Below, piece after piece: positions 22,407-33,310 of a DNA stretch of 64,000 nt; position 1 is the stretch's first letter, and the number at the start of each line of letters is the position of its first letter. Source of the DNA: Lathyrus oleraceus. Its lineage: Eukaryota; Streptophyta; Magnoliopsida; Fabales; Fabaceae. A program made the position numbers and the translations under genes. The notes below the pieces were generated by a model that ran no database searches, was not told the DNA's origin, and saw only the letters and a program-made list of their open reading frames with translations. The DNA lies in the NCBI RefSeq assembly GCF_024323335.1, contig NC_066581.1, positions 438,495,781-438,559,780 on the forward strand, read 5' to 3'.

Positions 22407-25400
22407 GTGTTGTTCTGGTCTTCTTGTCTGTGGCCTAACTTTGTGATCTTCATTTATTTTGACGACAAGCTGACTCATCGGTACTACACCCGAGCCAATT
22501 CTGCAAGAGTGATGGATCAACTTGAACAAGAGAACCGTGAGCTGAAGGACGAGGTCGCCAGACTAAGTGCTCTGATGGAGCAATTCTTGGCTGCCCAGAA
22601 TCAACCCTCTCCGCCTCCTGCAACTCCTCCCCAAAGGACTGTTATATCTGAAGTGGTTTCTTCAACTGTGCCAGCCGCCAGTGCCCACTTCATGCCAGCC
22701 ATGCCAGCCGGGTTTCCGTGGGGTATGCCTCCAGGTTTTATGCCAGATATTCCAGCTCCTACCTTTGCTTCCATGCCGGCATCTAGCCCGGTCCTTGCAA
22801 TGCCTCCTCCTGTCGTGCATACCATTCCCAGGGTAGACGACACCATCTATCATTCTGAGCCGTCTTAGGGCCCAGATGTTAATGAAAAGATGGAAGCTAT
22901 GAATGACTAATTCCTTGAGCTCCGCAAGGAATTGAAGACCCTTCGAGGGAAAGATTTGTTCGGCAAGTCTGCTGCTGAATTATGTTTGGTTCCCGGTGTG
23001 AAGATACCCGTCAAATTCAAAGTCCCTGACTTTGAGAAGTATAAGGGAAACACCTGCCCTCTCAGCCACCTGGTTATGTATGCCAGGAAAATGTCTACTC
23101 AGACTGATAATTATCAACTGCTGATTCATTATTTTCAGGATAGTTTGTCGGGTGCAGCTCTTCGTTGGTACATGAGCCTTGATAGTGCAAACATCCGTTC
23201 CTTCAATGATCTTGGCGAGGCCTTCGTCAAGCAATACAAATATAATGTGGATATGGCTCCTGACCGTGATCAACTCAGAGCCATGTCCCAGCAGGACAAA
23301 GAGACATTTAAAGAGTACGCCCAGAGGTGGCGAGAGCTGGCAGCTCAGATTACTCCTCCGCTGGAAGAGAAGGAGATGACTAAGATCTTTCTGAAGACTC
23401 TTAGTTCATTTTATTATGAGCGGATGGTCGCTAGTGCTCCCTCTGATTTCACCGAGATGGTGAACATGGGGATGCGATATGGGGCGTTTAAGAAGAAAGA
23501 TGGGGAGGCACATGTTGTGCAATCTCATGCTAAACCTAGAAGACCCTCTGCCAAGAGGAAGCCTGTGCGTCATGCCAGCAACCAACATCAGGTGGCTCAT
23601 ATAGCACCTGTCTTCAGAGACAATCAGCATAATCAGCAACAACCTCAGTATCAACAGCAACATCGCCCACAGCAACAGGCTTACCAACCTCGTAACAACA
23701 GTAATCAGGCTAATTTGAATTATGAAAGGAAGAAGATCACTTTCGATCCAATTCCTATGTCATACGCTAAGCTATATCCCTCTTTAATAGAGCGGAAACT
23801 GATTACCCCGAGGGATCCTCCGGCTGTGCCTGCTAACCCGTAGTGGTGGTACAAGCCCGACCAGTATTGTGTTTATCATTCCGGTGCTCCCGGTCACAAT
23901 ATAGAGAACTGCTATCCATTGAAGACTAAGGTGCAAGACCTTATGAGATGCGGCATTCTGAGCTTTGAGGACTCAGGCCCCAATGTTACGAAGAACCCAT
24001 TGCCCGAGCATGGGAAGTCGGTTAACATGGTCCAGGGCTGCCCTGGCAATTATAAGGTCAAATATGTAAGCCATATTCGACAGTCATTGGTCGAGTTGCA
24101 TCGTCTGCTGTGTGATTACAGTCATATGGAGCACGATCATGACAAATGTCGTATCTGCTCCGTCAATAGACTAGGTTGTCGCCAAGTGCGCAGAGAGCTG
24201 CAAGAGCTGCTAGATGATGGTACCATTGAGATTCTTCAAAACAGAAATGTTGATGAAGATGAACCAGAGGTGAACGTGATTTCTCCTGCGTTCAAGATTC
24301 CTGAGCCTGTTGTCATCCGTGATGATGGTAGCAAGCCGAAGGTCTCTCCTTCCTTGGTCATCAAGCCTGCAGGCCCTGTGCCTTATGCTTCAGATAGAGC
24401 AATTCCCTTCCGCTATAATCCAGTTGTTGTTGAAGATGGGAAAGAAGTGCCTTTGCCTTCATCCTCCGTCGTTAATATTGCTGATATGAGCGGTTTGACC
24501 CGTAGTGGTCGTGTGTTTTCTGCACCCCCGAAGACTCATGTTGTTTCTGAATCTGTTGAGCGTCCGGTTGGGACTGCGGTGAATGTTCCGAATCTGACAC
24601 CTGTTGCCAAACCCTCCTCTGTACAAAAGACTCTTGCTTCTTCTGTTGGCCCGAGTGGCATTCTGAATGAAGAATGTGATGAGATATTGAGGCTCATCAA
24701 GAAGAGTGAGTACAACGTTGTAGACCAGCTTCTACAAACACCGTCCAAGATCTCCGTGCTATCTTTACTTCTGAATTCAGAACCCCATAGGGAGGCTCTG
24801 CAGAAAGTATTGGACGTGGCTTATGTTGATCATGATGTCACAATTGAACAGTTTGACAGTATTGTTGCAAACATCACTGCTTGCAACACTTTGAGTTTCT
24901 GTGACGCTGATCTCCCTGAGGAGGGAAGAGACCACAACATGGCTTTACATATTTCTATGAATTGCAAGACCGACGCCATATCCAACGTGCTGGTGGACAC
25001 TGGGTCATCTTTAAATGTATTGCCGAAGACCACTCTTTCTAGATTGTCATATCAGGGGCCTCCCATGAGGCAGAGTGGTGTTGTTGTGAAAGCTTTCGAT
25101 GGGTCGCGTAAGACTGTGAATGGGGAAGTTGATCTCCCAATCAAGATTGGCCCAAGCGATTTCCAAGTTACCTTTCAGGTTATGGATATCCACCCATCTT
25201 ATAGCTGTCTCCTTGGTAGACCATGGATTCACGAGGCTGGCGCCGTGACATCCACCCTACACCAGAAGCTGAAATTCGTCAAGAACAAGAAACTGGTTGT
25301 GGTAGGGGGAGAAAAGGCTCTACTGGTTAGCCACCTGTCTTCTTTCTCATACATTGATCCTGAGGATGAAGTTGGAACGCCTTTCCAAGCTTTGTCTATT

Positions 25401-25727
25401 GCTGAGCCGATTGAGAAGAAGCCTCCTTCATTTGCTTCCTATCGTGATGCAAAACTGGCCATTGAATGTGGTGAAGTTGCTGGTTTGGGGAAGATGATTG
25501 AGCTTGAAGATAACAAATCTCGGGCTGGCATTGGCTATTTTTCAGGGGTTTTCAATGAGAAAGGGCTGTTCAAGAGTGGAGGTTTCATCCATGCTGATCA
25601 AGCTGAGGAAGCTGTTGCTATTCTGGAAGAGGATGCAGAGGATTTGAGCAACTTTGTTATCCCTGGCGGGATCTGCCACAATTGGGTCGCTGTGGATGTT
25701 CCTACGGTCATTCATAAGTCAGCGTAA
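22407..25727 (+). pseudogene. gag-pro: Ogre gag-protease (copy A), inactivated
   Basis: One frame throughout. The gag starts near the ATG at 22512 (MDQLEQENRELKDEVARLSA, a coiled coil); the frame is open from 22407 and HRYYTRANS just upstream is also kept in F, so the true start is uncertain. Next come a Pro/Ala/Met-rich linker, a capsid-like Retrotrans_gag region (about 23000-23500, with LSGAALRWYMSLD), a Gln-rich basic tail (23560-23720) and a zinc-knuckle-like CVYHSGAPGHNIENC at about 23867-23911. Protease follows, with the aspartic site VDTGSSLNVLP (about 24990-25025) and CLLGRPWIHEAGAV (about 25206-25247). In-frame stops lie at 22866-22868, 22908-22910 and 23841-23843; the frame ends with TAA at 25725-25727. 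Three of these four look like C-to-T or CAG/CAA changes. Protein would not be full length. Confidence 0.93.
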
Positions 25728-26009
25728 TTTGTTCACTTTGTTTCAAAACCCTTCTCCCATGCCAAAAGGAGAAGTGATGACATTGTCGGTATCATATATA
25801 CAATGATATTTCATTCAATTAATGCATTGTTAAAAATTTGTTTTTCCATTTGTTTTCACTTTTTGCTTTTTTGCATGAAATCGGTGATCACAAAAAACCT
25901 AAAAAAAACAAGAATAAAAGCAACATTTTCATCTGCATAATGATTTGCTTGTTTAAATTCTAAAGTTTTTTATTATCCGAAATCATTATGCAGTTGATTC
26001 TAAAACCCA
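25728..26009 (+). other. pro-pol gap with putative Ogre intron
   Basis: About 280 bp of AT-rich sequence with stops in all frames between protease and RT. Ogre elements are known to have an intron here that is removed from some transcripts. Possible sites are GT at 25789-25790 and AG at 25992-25993 after a T-rich stretch, but both lie after the protease stop codon, so this pair would not join the frames; the functional sites remain unclear. A short acidic segment (NFEFPVFEAEEDDVEGIPD) is encoded about 26037-26093 in a different frame from RT, showing a small deletion or frameshift at about 26093-26100. Confidence 0.65.
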
Positions 26010-29000
26010 TTGAACATAATGATCCAACGCCATCTCCCAATTTTGAATTCCCTGTATTTGAAGCAGAGGAAGATGATGTTGAAGGGATTCCTGATGGAAA
26101 TAGTCAACTTAGGGTCTGAAGATTGTGTTCGTATGGTGAAGATTGGGGCACTTCTTGAAGAGTCTGTCAAGAAGGGGTTGATCAGTTTGCTACGAGAATA
26201 TTCCGATATCTTTGCTTGGTCGTATGAAGACATGCCAGGTTTAGATACAAATATTGTGCAACATTTCCTGCCTTTGAAGCCTGAGTGCGTGCCTGTGAAG
26301 CAGAAGCTCAGAAGAACTCATCCTGTTATGGCAGTGAAGATCAAAGAGGAAGTTCAGAAGCAAATTGATGCAGGGTTTCTGGTGACTTCTACATATCCTC
26401 TATGGGTGGCCAATATTGTGCCTGTGCCTAAGAAAGACGGAAAAGTCCGTATGTGTGTTGATTACAGAGATTTGAATAAAGCTAGTCCAAAAGATGATTT
26501 CCCTCTACCACACATTGATATGTTGGTAGACAATACAGCTAAATTCAAAGTCTTTTCCTTTATGGACAGATTTTCCGGTTATAATCAAATCAAGATGGCA
26601 CCCGAGGATATGGAGAAGACAACATTCATCACACCTTAGGGAATATTCTGTTATCGAGTGATGCCCTTCGGTTTGAAGAACGCCGGAGCCACGTATCAAC
26701 GAGCTATGACTACCTTGTTTCATGATATGATGCACAAGGAGATAGAGGTCTATGTCGATGATATGATTGCTAAGTCTAGAACGGAAGTTGAGCAAGTTGA
26801 GCATTTGTTGAAGCTTTATCGGCGTTTGAGGAAGTTTAGGCTTCGTCTGAATCCGAACAAATGTACATTTGGAGTCCGTTCTGGCAAGTTGTTGGGTTTT
26901 GTTGTCAGCGAGAGAGGTATTGAGGTTGATCCTGCAAAGGTCAAAGCAATACAAGAGATGCCTGCGCCCAAAACTGAAAAGCAAGTCCGAGGTTTTCTTG
27001 GCCGCTTGAACTATATTTCCAGATTTATATCCCACATGACTGCCACATGTGCGCCGATATTCAAGCTCCTCCGGAAAGATCAATCTCATGATTGGACCGA
27101 TGATTGCCAGAAAGCTTTCGACAGTATCAAGGAATATTTGTCTGAACCTCCGATCTTGTCTCCGCCTGTAGAAGGAACACCTCTGATCATGTATCTGACT
27201 GTTCTTGAAGACTCGATGGGTTGTGTACTCGGTCAGCAAGACGAATCGGGAAAGAAAGAATCTGCTATCTACTACCTGAGTAAGAAGTTCACTGATTGTG
27301 AATCTCGATACTCTATGCTTGAGAAGACGTGCTGTGCTTTGGCTTGGGCTGCTAAGCGTCTACGCCAGTACATGATAAATCATACGACTTGGTTGATATC
27401 CCGAATGGATCCAATCAAGTATATTTTCGAGAAGCCTGCTTTAACTGGGAGGATTGCCCGTTGGCAGATGTTGATGTCTGAGTATGATATCGAGTATCGA
27501 GCTCAGAAAGCTATCAAAGGTAATATCTTGGCTGACCATTTAGCGAATCAGCCGATTGAAGATCATCAGTCTGTTTAGTACGACTTCCCAGACGAGGAGA
27601 TTCTGTATTTGAAAATGAAAGATTGTGATGAGCCTACACTTGATGAAGGTCCAGAACCTGGTTCTAGATGGACGATGGTGTTTGATGCCGCTGTGAATCA
27701 GTATGGAAATGGAATTGGGGAAGTAATCATTAATCCTCATGGCACACATATTCCGTTTACAGCAAGGCTAACTTTCAAATGCACGAATAACATGGCTGAG
27801 TATGAGGCCTGTATTATGGTACTGGAAGAATGTATTGATTTGAGAATCAAGCATCTTGATGTGTATGGTGATTCGGCCCTAGTTGTCAATCAGATCAAGG
27901 GTGAATGGGAGACGAATCAGCCTGGTCTCATCCCGTATAGAGATTATGTGAGGGGGATTTCAACGTTCTTTACAGAAGTTGACTTTCATCATATTCCTCG
28001 AGAAGATAATCGGATGGCAGATGCTCTTGCTACGTTTGCTTCGATGATTATGGTGAAGTATTGGAATGAAGTTCCCAATATCACCGTGATGCGCTTGGAT
28101 AAACCAGCTCACGTATTTGTAGTTGAAGAAATGAATGATGACAAACCTTGGTATTTTGATATCAAGAATTTCCTTCAGAACCAGGTCTACCCGCCTGGGG
28201 CATCTGTGAAAGATAGGAAAACTTTAAGAAGGTTGTCAAGCAGTTTCTACCTCAGTGGTGAAGTGTTGTACAAGAGAAATTTTGACATGGTTTTGCTCAG
28301 ATGCGTGGATAGACACGAAGCAAACCTACTGATGACTGAGGTCCATGAGGGTTCATTTGGTACTCATTCCAATGGAGATGCCATGGCTAGAAAGATGCTG
28401 AGAGCGGGCTACTATTGGCTGACAATGGAGTCTGACTGCTGCAAATATGTGAAGAAATGCCACAAGTGTCAAATTTATGCGGATAAGATTCATATTCCTC
28501 CGACACTTCTGAATGTGATTTCATCACCATGGCCTTTCTCTATGTCGGGAATTGACATGATTGGTATGATTGAACCGAAAGCGTCCAACGGACACAGGTT
28601 TATTCTCGTAGCAATTGATTACTTCACCAAATGGGTTGAAGCCGCTTCGTATGCGAATGTGACCCGGCAGGTGGTCGTGAGGTTTATCAAGAATCAGCTT
28701 ATTTGCCGTTATGGTGTGCCTGATAAGATCATTACTGATAATGGATCTAATCTGAATAACAAGATGATGGAAGAGTTGCGCGCTGAATTCAAGATTGCAC
28801 ACCATAACTCCTCTCCTTACAGACCAAAGATGAATGGGGTTGTTGAAGCTGCTAACAAGAATATTAAGAAGATTATCCAGAAGATGACAGTCACGTATAA
28901 AGATTGGCATGAGATGCTGCCATTTGCTTTGCATGGATATCGTACATCTGTCCGCACTTCAACAGGGGCAACCCCTTTCTCTCTTGTTTACGGCATGGAG

Positions 29001-29396
29001 GCTATTCTCCCAGTAGAGGTGGAGATCCCATCAATGAGAGTCTTGATGGAAGCCAAGTTGACTGATGCTGAATGGATTCAGAGTCGTTACGACCAGTTGA
29101 ATTTGATTGAAGAGAAGCGATTGACTGCCATGTGCCATGCTCAGTTATATCAGCAGAGGATGAAAAAAGCATTCGATAAAAAGGTCAAACCTCGTGTGTT
29201 CCGAGAAGGCGACCTCGTGCTCAAGAAATTTTTGTCTTTCACGCCCGATTCCAGGGGCAAGTGGACTCCAAACTACGAAGGTCCATATGTTGTCAAGAGA
29301 GCCTTTTCAGGCGGAGCTTTGATGCTTACAACAATGGATGGGGAGGATTTCACTCGTCCTGTGAATTCAGATGCAATCAAGAAATACTTTGCCTAG
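26010..29396 (+). pseudogene. pol: Ogre pol: RT-RNase H-aRNase H-integrase (copy A)
   Basis: A single frame with two stops, TAG at 26637-26639 (Trp position) and TAG at 27576-27578 (Gln position). Reverse transcriptase spans about 26280-26920 with VCVDYRDLNKASPKDDFPLP-like blocks, FMDRFSGYNQI, MPFGLKNAGATYQRAM and the YVDD core at 26751-26762. A first RNase H region follows (27130-27400), where the usual catalytic Asp position reads MYLTVLEDSMG and seems lost. A second, archaeal-type RNase H (about 27670-28050) keeps its acid residues in MVFDAAV, NMAEYEAC, VYGDSALVV and NRMADALA, the dual-RNase H layout of Tat-lineage elements. Integrase: HHCC zinc finger (VHEGSFGTH...CHKCQ, about 28340-28480), DDE core with GIDMIG, ITDNGSN and NGVVEAANK (about 28550-28860) and a GPY/F module (NYEGPYVVKR, about 29270-29300). 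The stop TAG is at 29394-29396. No chromodomain is present. Only the stops prevent a full product. Confidence 0.95.
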
Positions 29397-29429
29397 AAAA
29401 AAAGTATAAAAGAAAAATAGAATAGCTCG

Positions 29430-29578
29430 CTAAGTTGAAAACCCGAAAGGGCGGCTTAGGCAAAAATGAGCGTCTCGGTGGAGAATCCGAAAGGGCGATC
29501 CAGGCAAAAGTTAAAGACATAAAAAAAAGGAATATTTGCATCCCGCTAGATTGAGTACCTCACCCTGGGGCAATCTAG
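29430..29578 (+). other. three consecutive stem-loops after integrase
   Basis: SL1 29430-29459: CTAAG/CTTAG outer pair and CCC-GAAA-GGG inner hairpin. SL2 29479-29502: TGGA/TCCA outer pair and TCC-GAAA-GGG. SL3 29546-29578: CTAGATTG/CAATCTAG outer pair around a CCC-TG-GGG-like core. Each is followed by GGCAAAA. Confidence 0.75.
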
Positions 29579-31082
29579 GCAAAAATTAGGGATATGGCAA
29601 GTAACTGCATCCTGACAAGACTTTCTGTTCCACAGCTGTCTTTTCGTCAGAGATTCTTGATTCGTCGTCGACTGAAGCTTCGAATACATCGGAATTCAAA
29701 TTGGTAGAGAAAGGATCATTATGTTCAATGTAGCCCTCTTCCAATATATATCACTGATTTCAAACTTGTACAGATCTATGGAGTCTTGCAGTTTGCAGGC
29801 TACCATTCCATCAAATCAATTTGAGCTTTTATCCAATTATTGGCACTCTTATTTGTTTCAATTCAACAAATGTTTTGCATGTTTTAATTGATAAAATGTC
29901 ATTCTTTTAAACAAGTAAAATTTTCAAATTTTGTTTTAAACAAAGTGAATATTCACAACGATGAAAGGATACTCAAGAATTTCTCAGTGCTCTCCCAAGG
30001 GTGGCATGATTCCAACAGGGTAAGACATTTGTTCGTATTCCTGGCATGGTTGTATCCTCTTTATCCAGATTGTTGTTGGGGTTGTTCCCTAAGCAGAGCT
30101 TCTGTTGAGATTTGGTTCCCTAAGCAGAGTGTTTGTCGAGAACTTCACAGTCCTCTTCAACAGTATTCTCTCCCCAGCATGGGTGCTTTCCTTTTGGAAG
30201 ATTCGGTAGTTGGTGGATTGACATCCCGATACTTCGTCTGTTTCCTCAGTAAAGTCGCCAGCGGAGTTGTTGGCATGACATACTTCATCTATGCTATATC
30301 TCCCCATCAGAGTCCTTGGCAGTTGTTGGTTTCCTCTTAGAAGGTTCAGCATTTGGTGGTTGATCACCAGTTCTCCTTCTCTTCCTCAGATAAATCCCCA
30401 GTAGATTTGTGGTATGGTGGATTGTATCTGTGTTATTTCCCTGTAGAAGTTTCGTGATTTCCCTGCAGTATCCCCAATAGAGTTGGTATCCTCAACAGAG
30501 TTGCTTTTGTGGCAGTTTCTGCCTGTTGTAAACTTTCCGTTGTGATTCTACCCTTTTGCTGTATTGGCGTTTTCTCCAATATATACATGTTTTCCCCGGC
30601 AAGGAGATTCTGTGTGAATCTTTTTCCCCAGTCCGAGTCCGGATTTTCATCAGAAGCATCCTTCGTGGATAGTTTGAGTCAGCTTGAGTCTTTCCAATGG
30701 ATGTGTCTTCCTTTGGAATTCTTTCTTTTCCCAGTTTGAGTCCTTTACTCCCCAGTAAGGTCTCTAGTCCAGTAGTGACTTGTTCGCGCCGTGTCAGTTT
30801 CCCCTAATTCAGAGTCGTGTCCTGCTCACGCATTCTTTTTTCTTGTTCTTATCCCCATGAGAGTCCTGTTAGAGTCTCTGTTCCTGGTGAGAGTATTACT
30901 CCGATGGATCATCCTTTCTTTGTGGACCGGTATTCCCCACAAAGGTTGTTTCTTTTGCATACATACATTTGCATCATGAGGTCTCTTAGGGACCAAAATC
31001 TGTCTCATTACTGTTATTTAAGCCCATTCTACCTCGTCGAGAGGAAGATTTTAACCTTCACATCTCCGGCTAGAATGACCTT

Positions 31083-31095
31083 AAATAGGGGCATC
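31083..31095 (+). other. candidate polypurine tract (copy A)
   Basis: AAATAGGGGCATC immediately before the 3' LTR; the same string precedes LTR B at 37861-37873. Expected site of plus-strand priming. Confidence 0.55.
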
Positions 31096-33310
31096 TGTAA
31101 GACCCCAATTTTGTCCCTAAGATCCCTCATGGCATCATATCATATCATTGCATTTGCCTCAAGGATCATTGGACACCTTGCTTCCTTCCCTGTGGGTGGG
31201 TCATCTTTTTGAGAGTGATTCTTGATCACCAAGCATGTTTGCATTTGTATGTCATTGCTTTTCTTTTTATCACTAACCAAAAAGTACAAAAATATGTCAT
31301 CTAACCTTTGTCTTGCAGATGAAGCAATAACAGGTCAAGGCATCAAAGTCATCCATTGAGCAATAAATGGTGGTCATTCTTGAGATTTGGACCCCACAAT
31401 CATTCACAAGAGTTCATATGATTTATGATGTCATTTTGAAGCAAAATCCCAAGTGGTAGAGGCTTGAATTTCATCAGAACATTTCCCAGTCATCTGAAGA
31501 CCTAGAAAGTCAACTGCAAAGTCAACTATGGATTTGGAGGTGGGAAGTGACTAGAAATACTTCATTCATGTTCAAACAAGTCTCATTTGACATTTCAAAC
31601 ACTCACATTGAAGAATTTGAAGTCAGGTCAAGAATTTCCAAAAATAGCAAGTGACCTATAATTTGAACTTTCCAAAAATGGAAAGGTTTTGAACCAACTT
31701 CAACTCAAGATTACATCATCAAGAAAGCTTCAGATGAAATTTTGTTTAACATGAAAGTTGTAGATCTTTCTCTCCCATTTCCAAAATGTCCAAGATCATG
31801 AATTTCTAATTTGTGGTTGAGGAGATATGATCAAATCATGGCAAAGTGTGCATGGAACTTCAAATGGCCATAATTTTTCAACCAAAGCTCCAAAATGAGT
31901 GGTTCTTTTTGCAATATTCTCGTCTTGACCTCTAATTTCCAAATCATGCATCACATTACATGAATTGTCATCACATGATCATTTGTTATTCCATGGTTTT
32001 TTTGGAGGGAAATTACAAAATTCAAAATTGGTGCATTGTATGGACTTTTTGCCATTGCCATTGGTTTTAGAAAATGATTTTAAGTGAAAATAATGGAGCA
32101 AGTGGTACTGTTCACGTGTAAATGATACATGCACATGCAAATTTGGATTTTTGTAATTTGCCTTATTATCATTAACCAAACTAATTAGGGATTAACAAGT
32201 TGATTAGTAAACCATATAAATACCTAAACCCTAACAGAATGGAAGGAATTGATCATTTCTCACACTTCAAGATCCAAATTTCTCTCTCACTCAAAATTTT
32301 TCTCTCATTCATAATTCAATTTTCTTCCAAATACCATTGCATTTTAACTTTAGATTCTTGTTCCTGAGCTTGGATTTAGTAGAGATCAAGGTTTGTTGTG
32401 CTGAATTCGTGGAAGAAAAGTGCAGTTCATGTCCATGAAGATGCAAATGGAGTTTCTGTTTTGAGCTAGATCTAGAGCCATTCGAGCTTCCATTGGTTCA
32501 TCAAACTTCATTTCAAGTATTGTGGAGTAGATTGGAACACTTCCAGGCTGCAGATCGTGTGAATTCAAAGGCGCTGCTCTTCAAGAGGTCATAATTCGCA
32601 TCTCCTAATTTTGAAATTTATTGTTATATTGTTGTAGATCGTGTTGTCCTGATGAATTTGAGCTTTGAATCGTGTGATTTGGTGCTGTTTTGAGCTAGAT
32701 ATGCATGATTGAAAGTTTGATGTTGAATTTTATTTTCTTCTATCCGTGCTTGTTTTGATGTTTTTGCATGAATTGTTTGTTGATCTTGAATCTACATGAC
32801 ATGATGAATCGTTTGGTGTTAGTCTTGTTAATTTCTGGACATATTTTTTAAAATCTGGAAAATCCAGATGAAGATCATCATGATCTTCATCTTCAACCTA
32901 TGAACATTCATCGTTTCCAGGTTAGCTACGGTTTTGCTTTGATTTTGCTACGAAATGCTCCATTTGCTACGAAATTCTGGAATTCCATGCAGCGCTAGGG
33001 TTTAAGTCCAAAACTGTGTCGTTTTGGTTGAGGCGCGCAATTTGGATGTGCGCCAGGTTCGATTCTCACCGAGCGAATATTTTCAAATGCTTCACCATTT
33101 TTTCACTTTCCCTCCTTATTTTCATATGCTATGTCCATTTTCATTTTTAATTTTTTCCTTAACTTCAAAAAATCATATAAAATAGAAAAATGCATCAATT
33201 TCACTCCAATTTTTTGCACAATGCTCCTTGGTTTGTCTACTTTTTTATAATCATAATTTCCAAAGTTGGGCTTGGCTGGATATTATTTTGTGCTAGAATG
33301 ATTGATCATA
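31096..33310 (+). mobile_element. truncated Ogre 3' LTR (copy A)
   Basis: Starts TGTAAGACCCC after A's 3' UTR and runs about 2.2 kb. 31339-32753 is the near-identical partner of 16239-17653 in A's 5' LTR. 32754-33300 is the segment missing from the 5' LTR. It ends in mid-LTR at about 33310, where 3' UTR sequence of copy B begins (GGCAAGTAACTGCATC, as at 29595). So A has lost the second half of this LTR. TATA box at 32215-32222. Confidence 0.88.

Larger units (their letters stand above)
29397..31095 (+). other. Ogre 3' UTR (copy A)
   Basis: Non-coding 1.7 kb between integrase stop and 3' LTR. It opens with three stem-loops (29430-29578) and continues with weak repeats of CCCCAGTAGAGTTGT-type units (about 30120-30500). 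30600-31095 matches the end of B's 3' UTR (37410-37873). Relative to B it lacks about 3 kb in the middle. The ORF of 150 codons at 29888-30340 follows the repeats and has no recognisable domain. Confidence 0.85.

Noticed and set aside
29888..30340. ORF of 150 codons after integrase
   Set aside because: Lies in the repeat-type 3' UTR, has no known domain, and the matching part of copy B does not keep it open.
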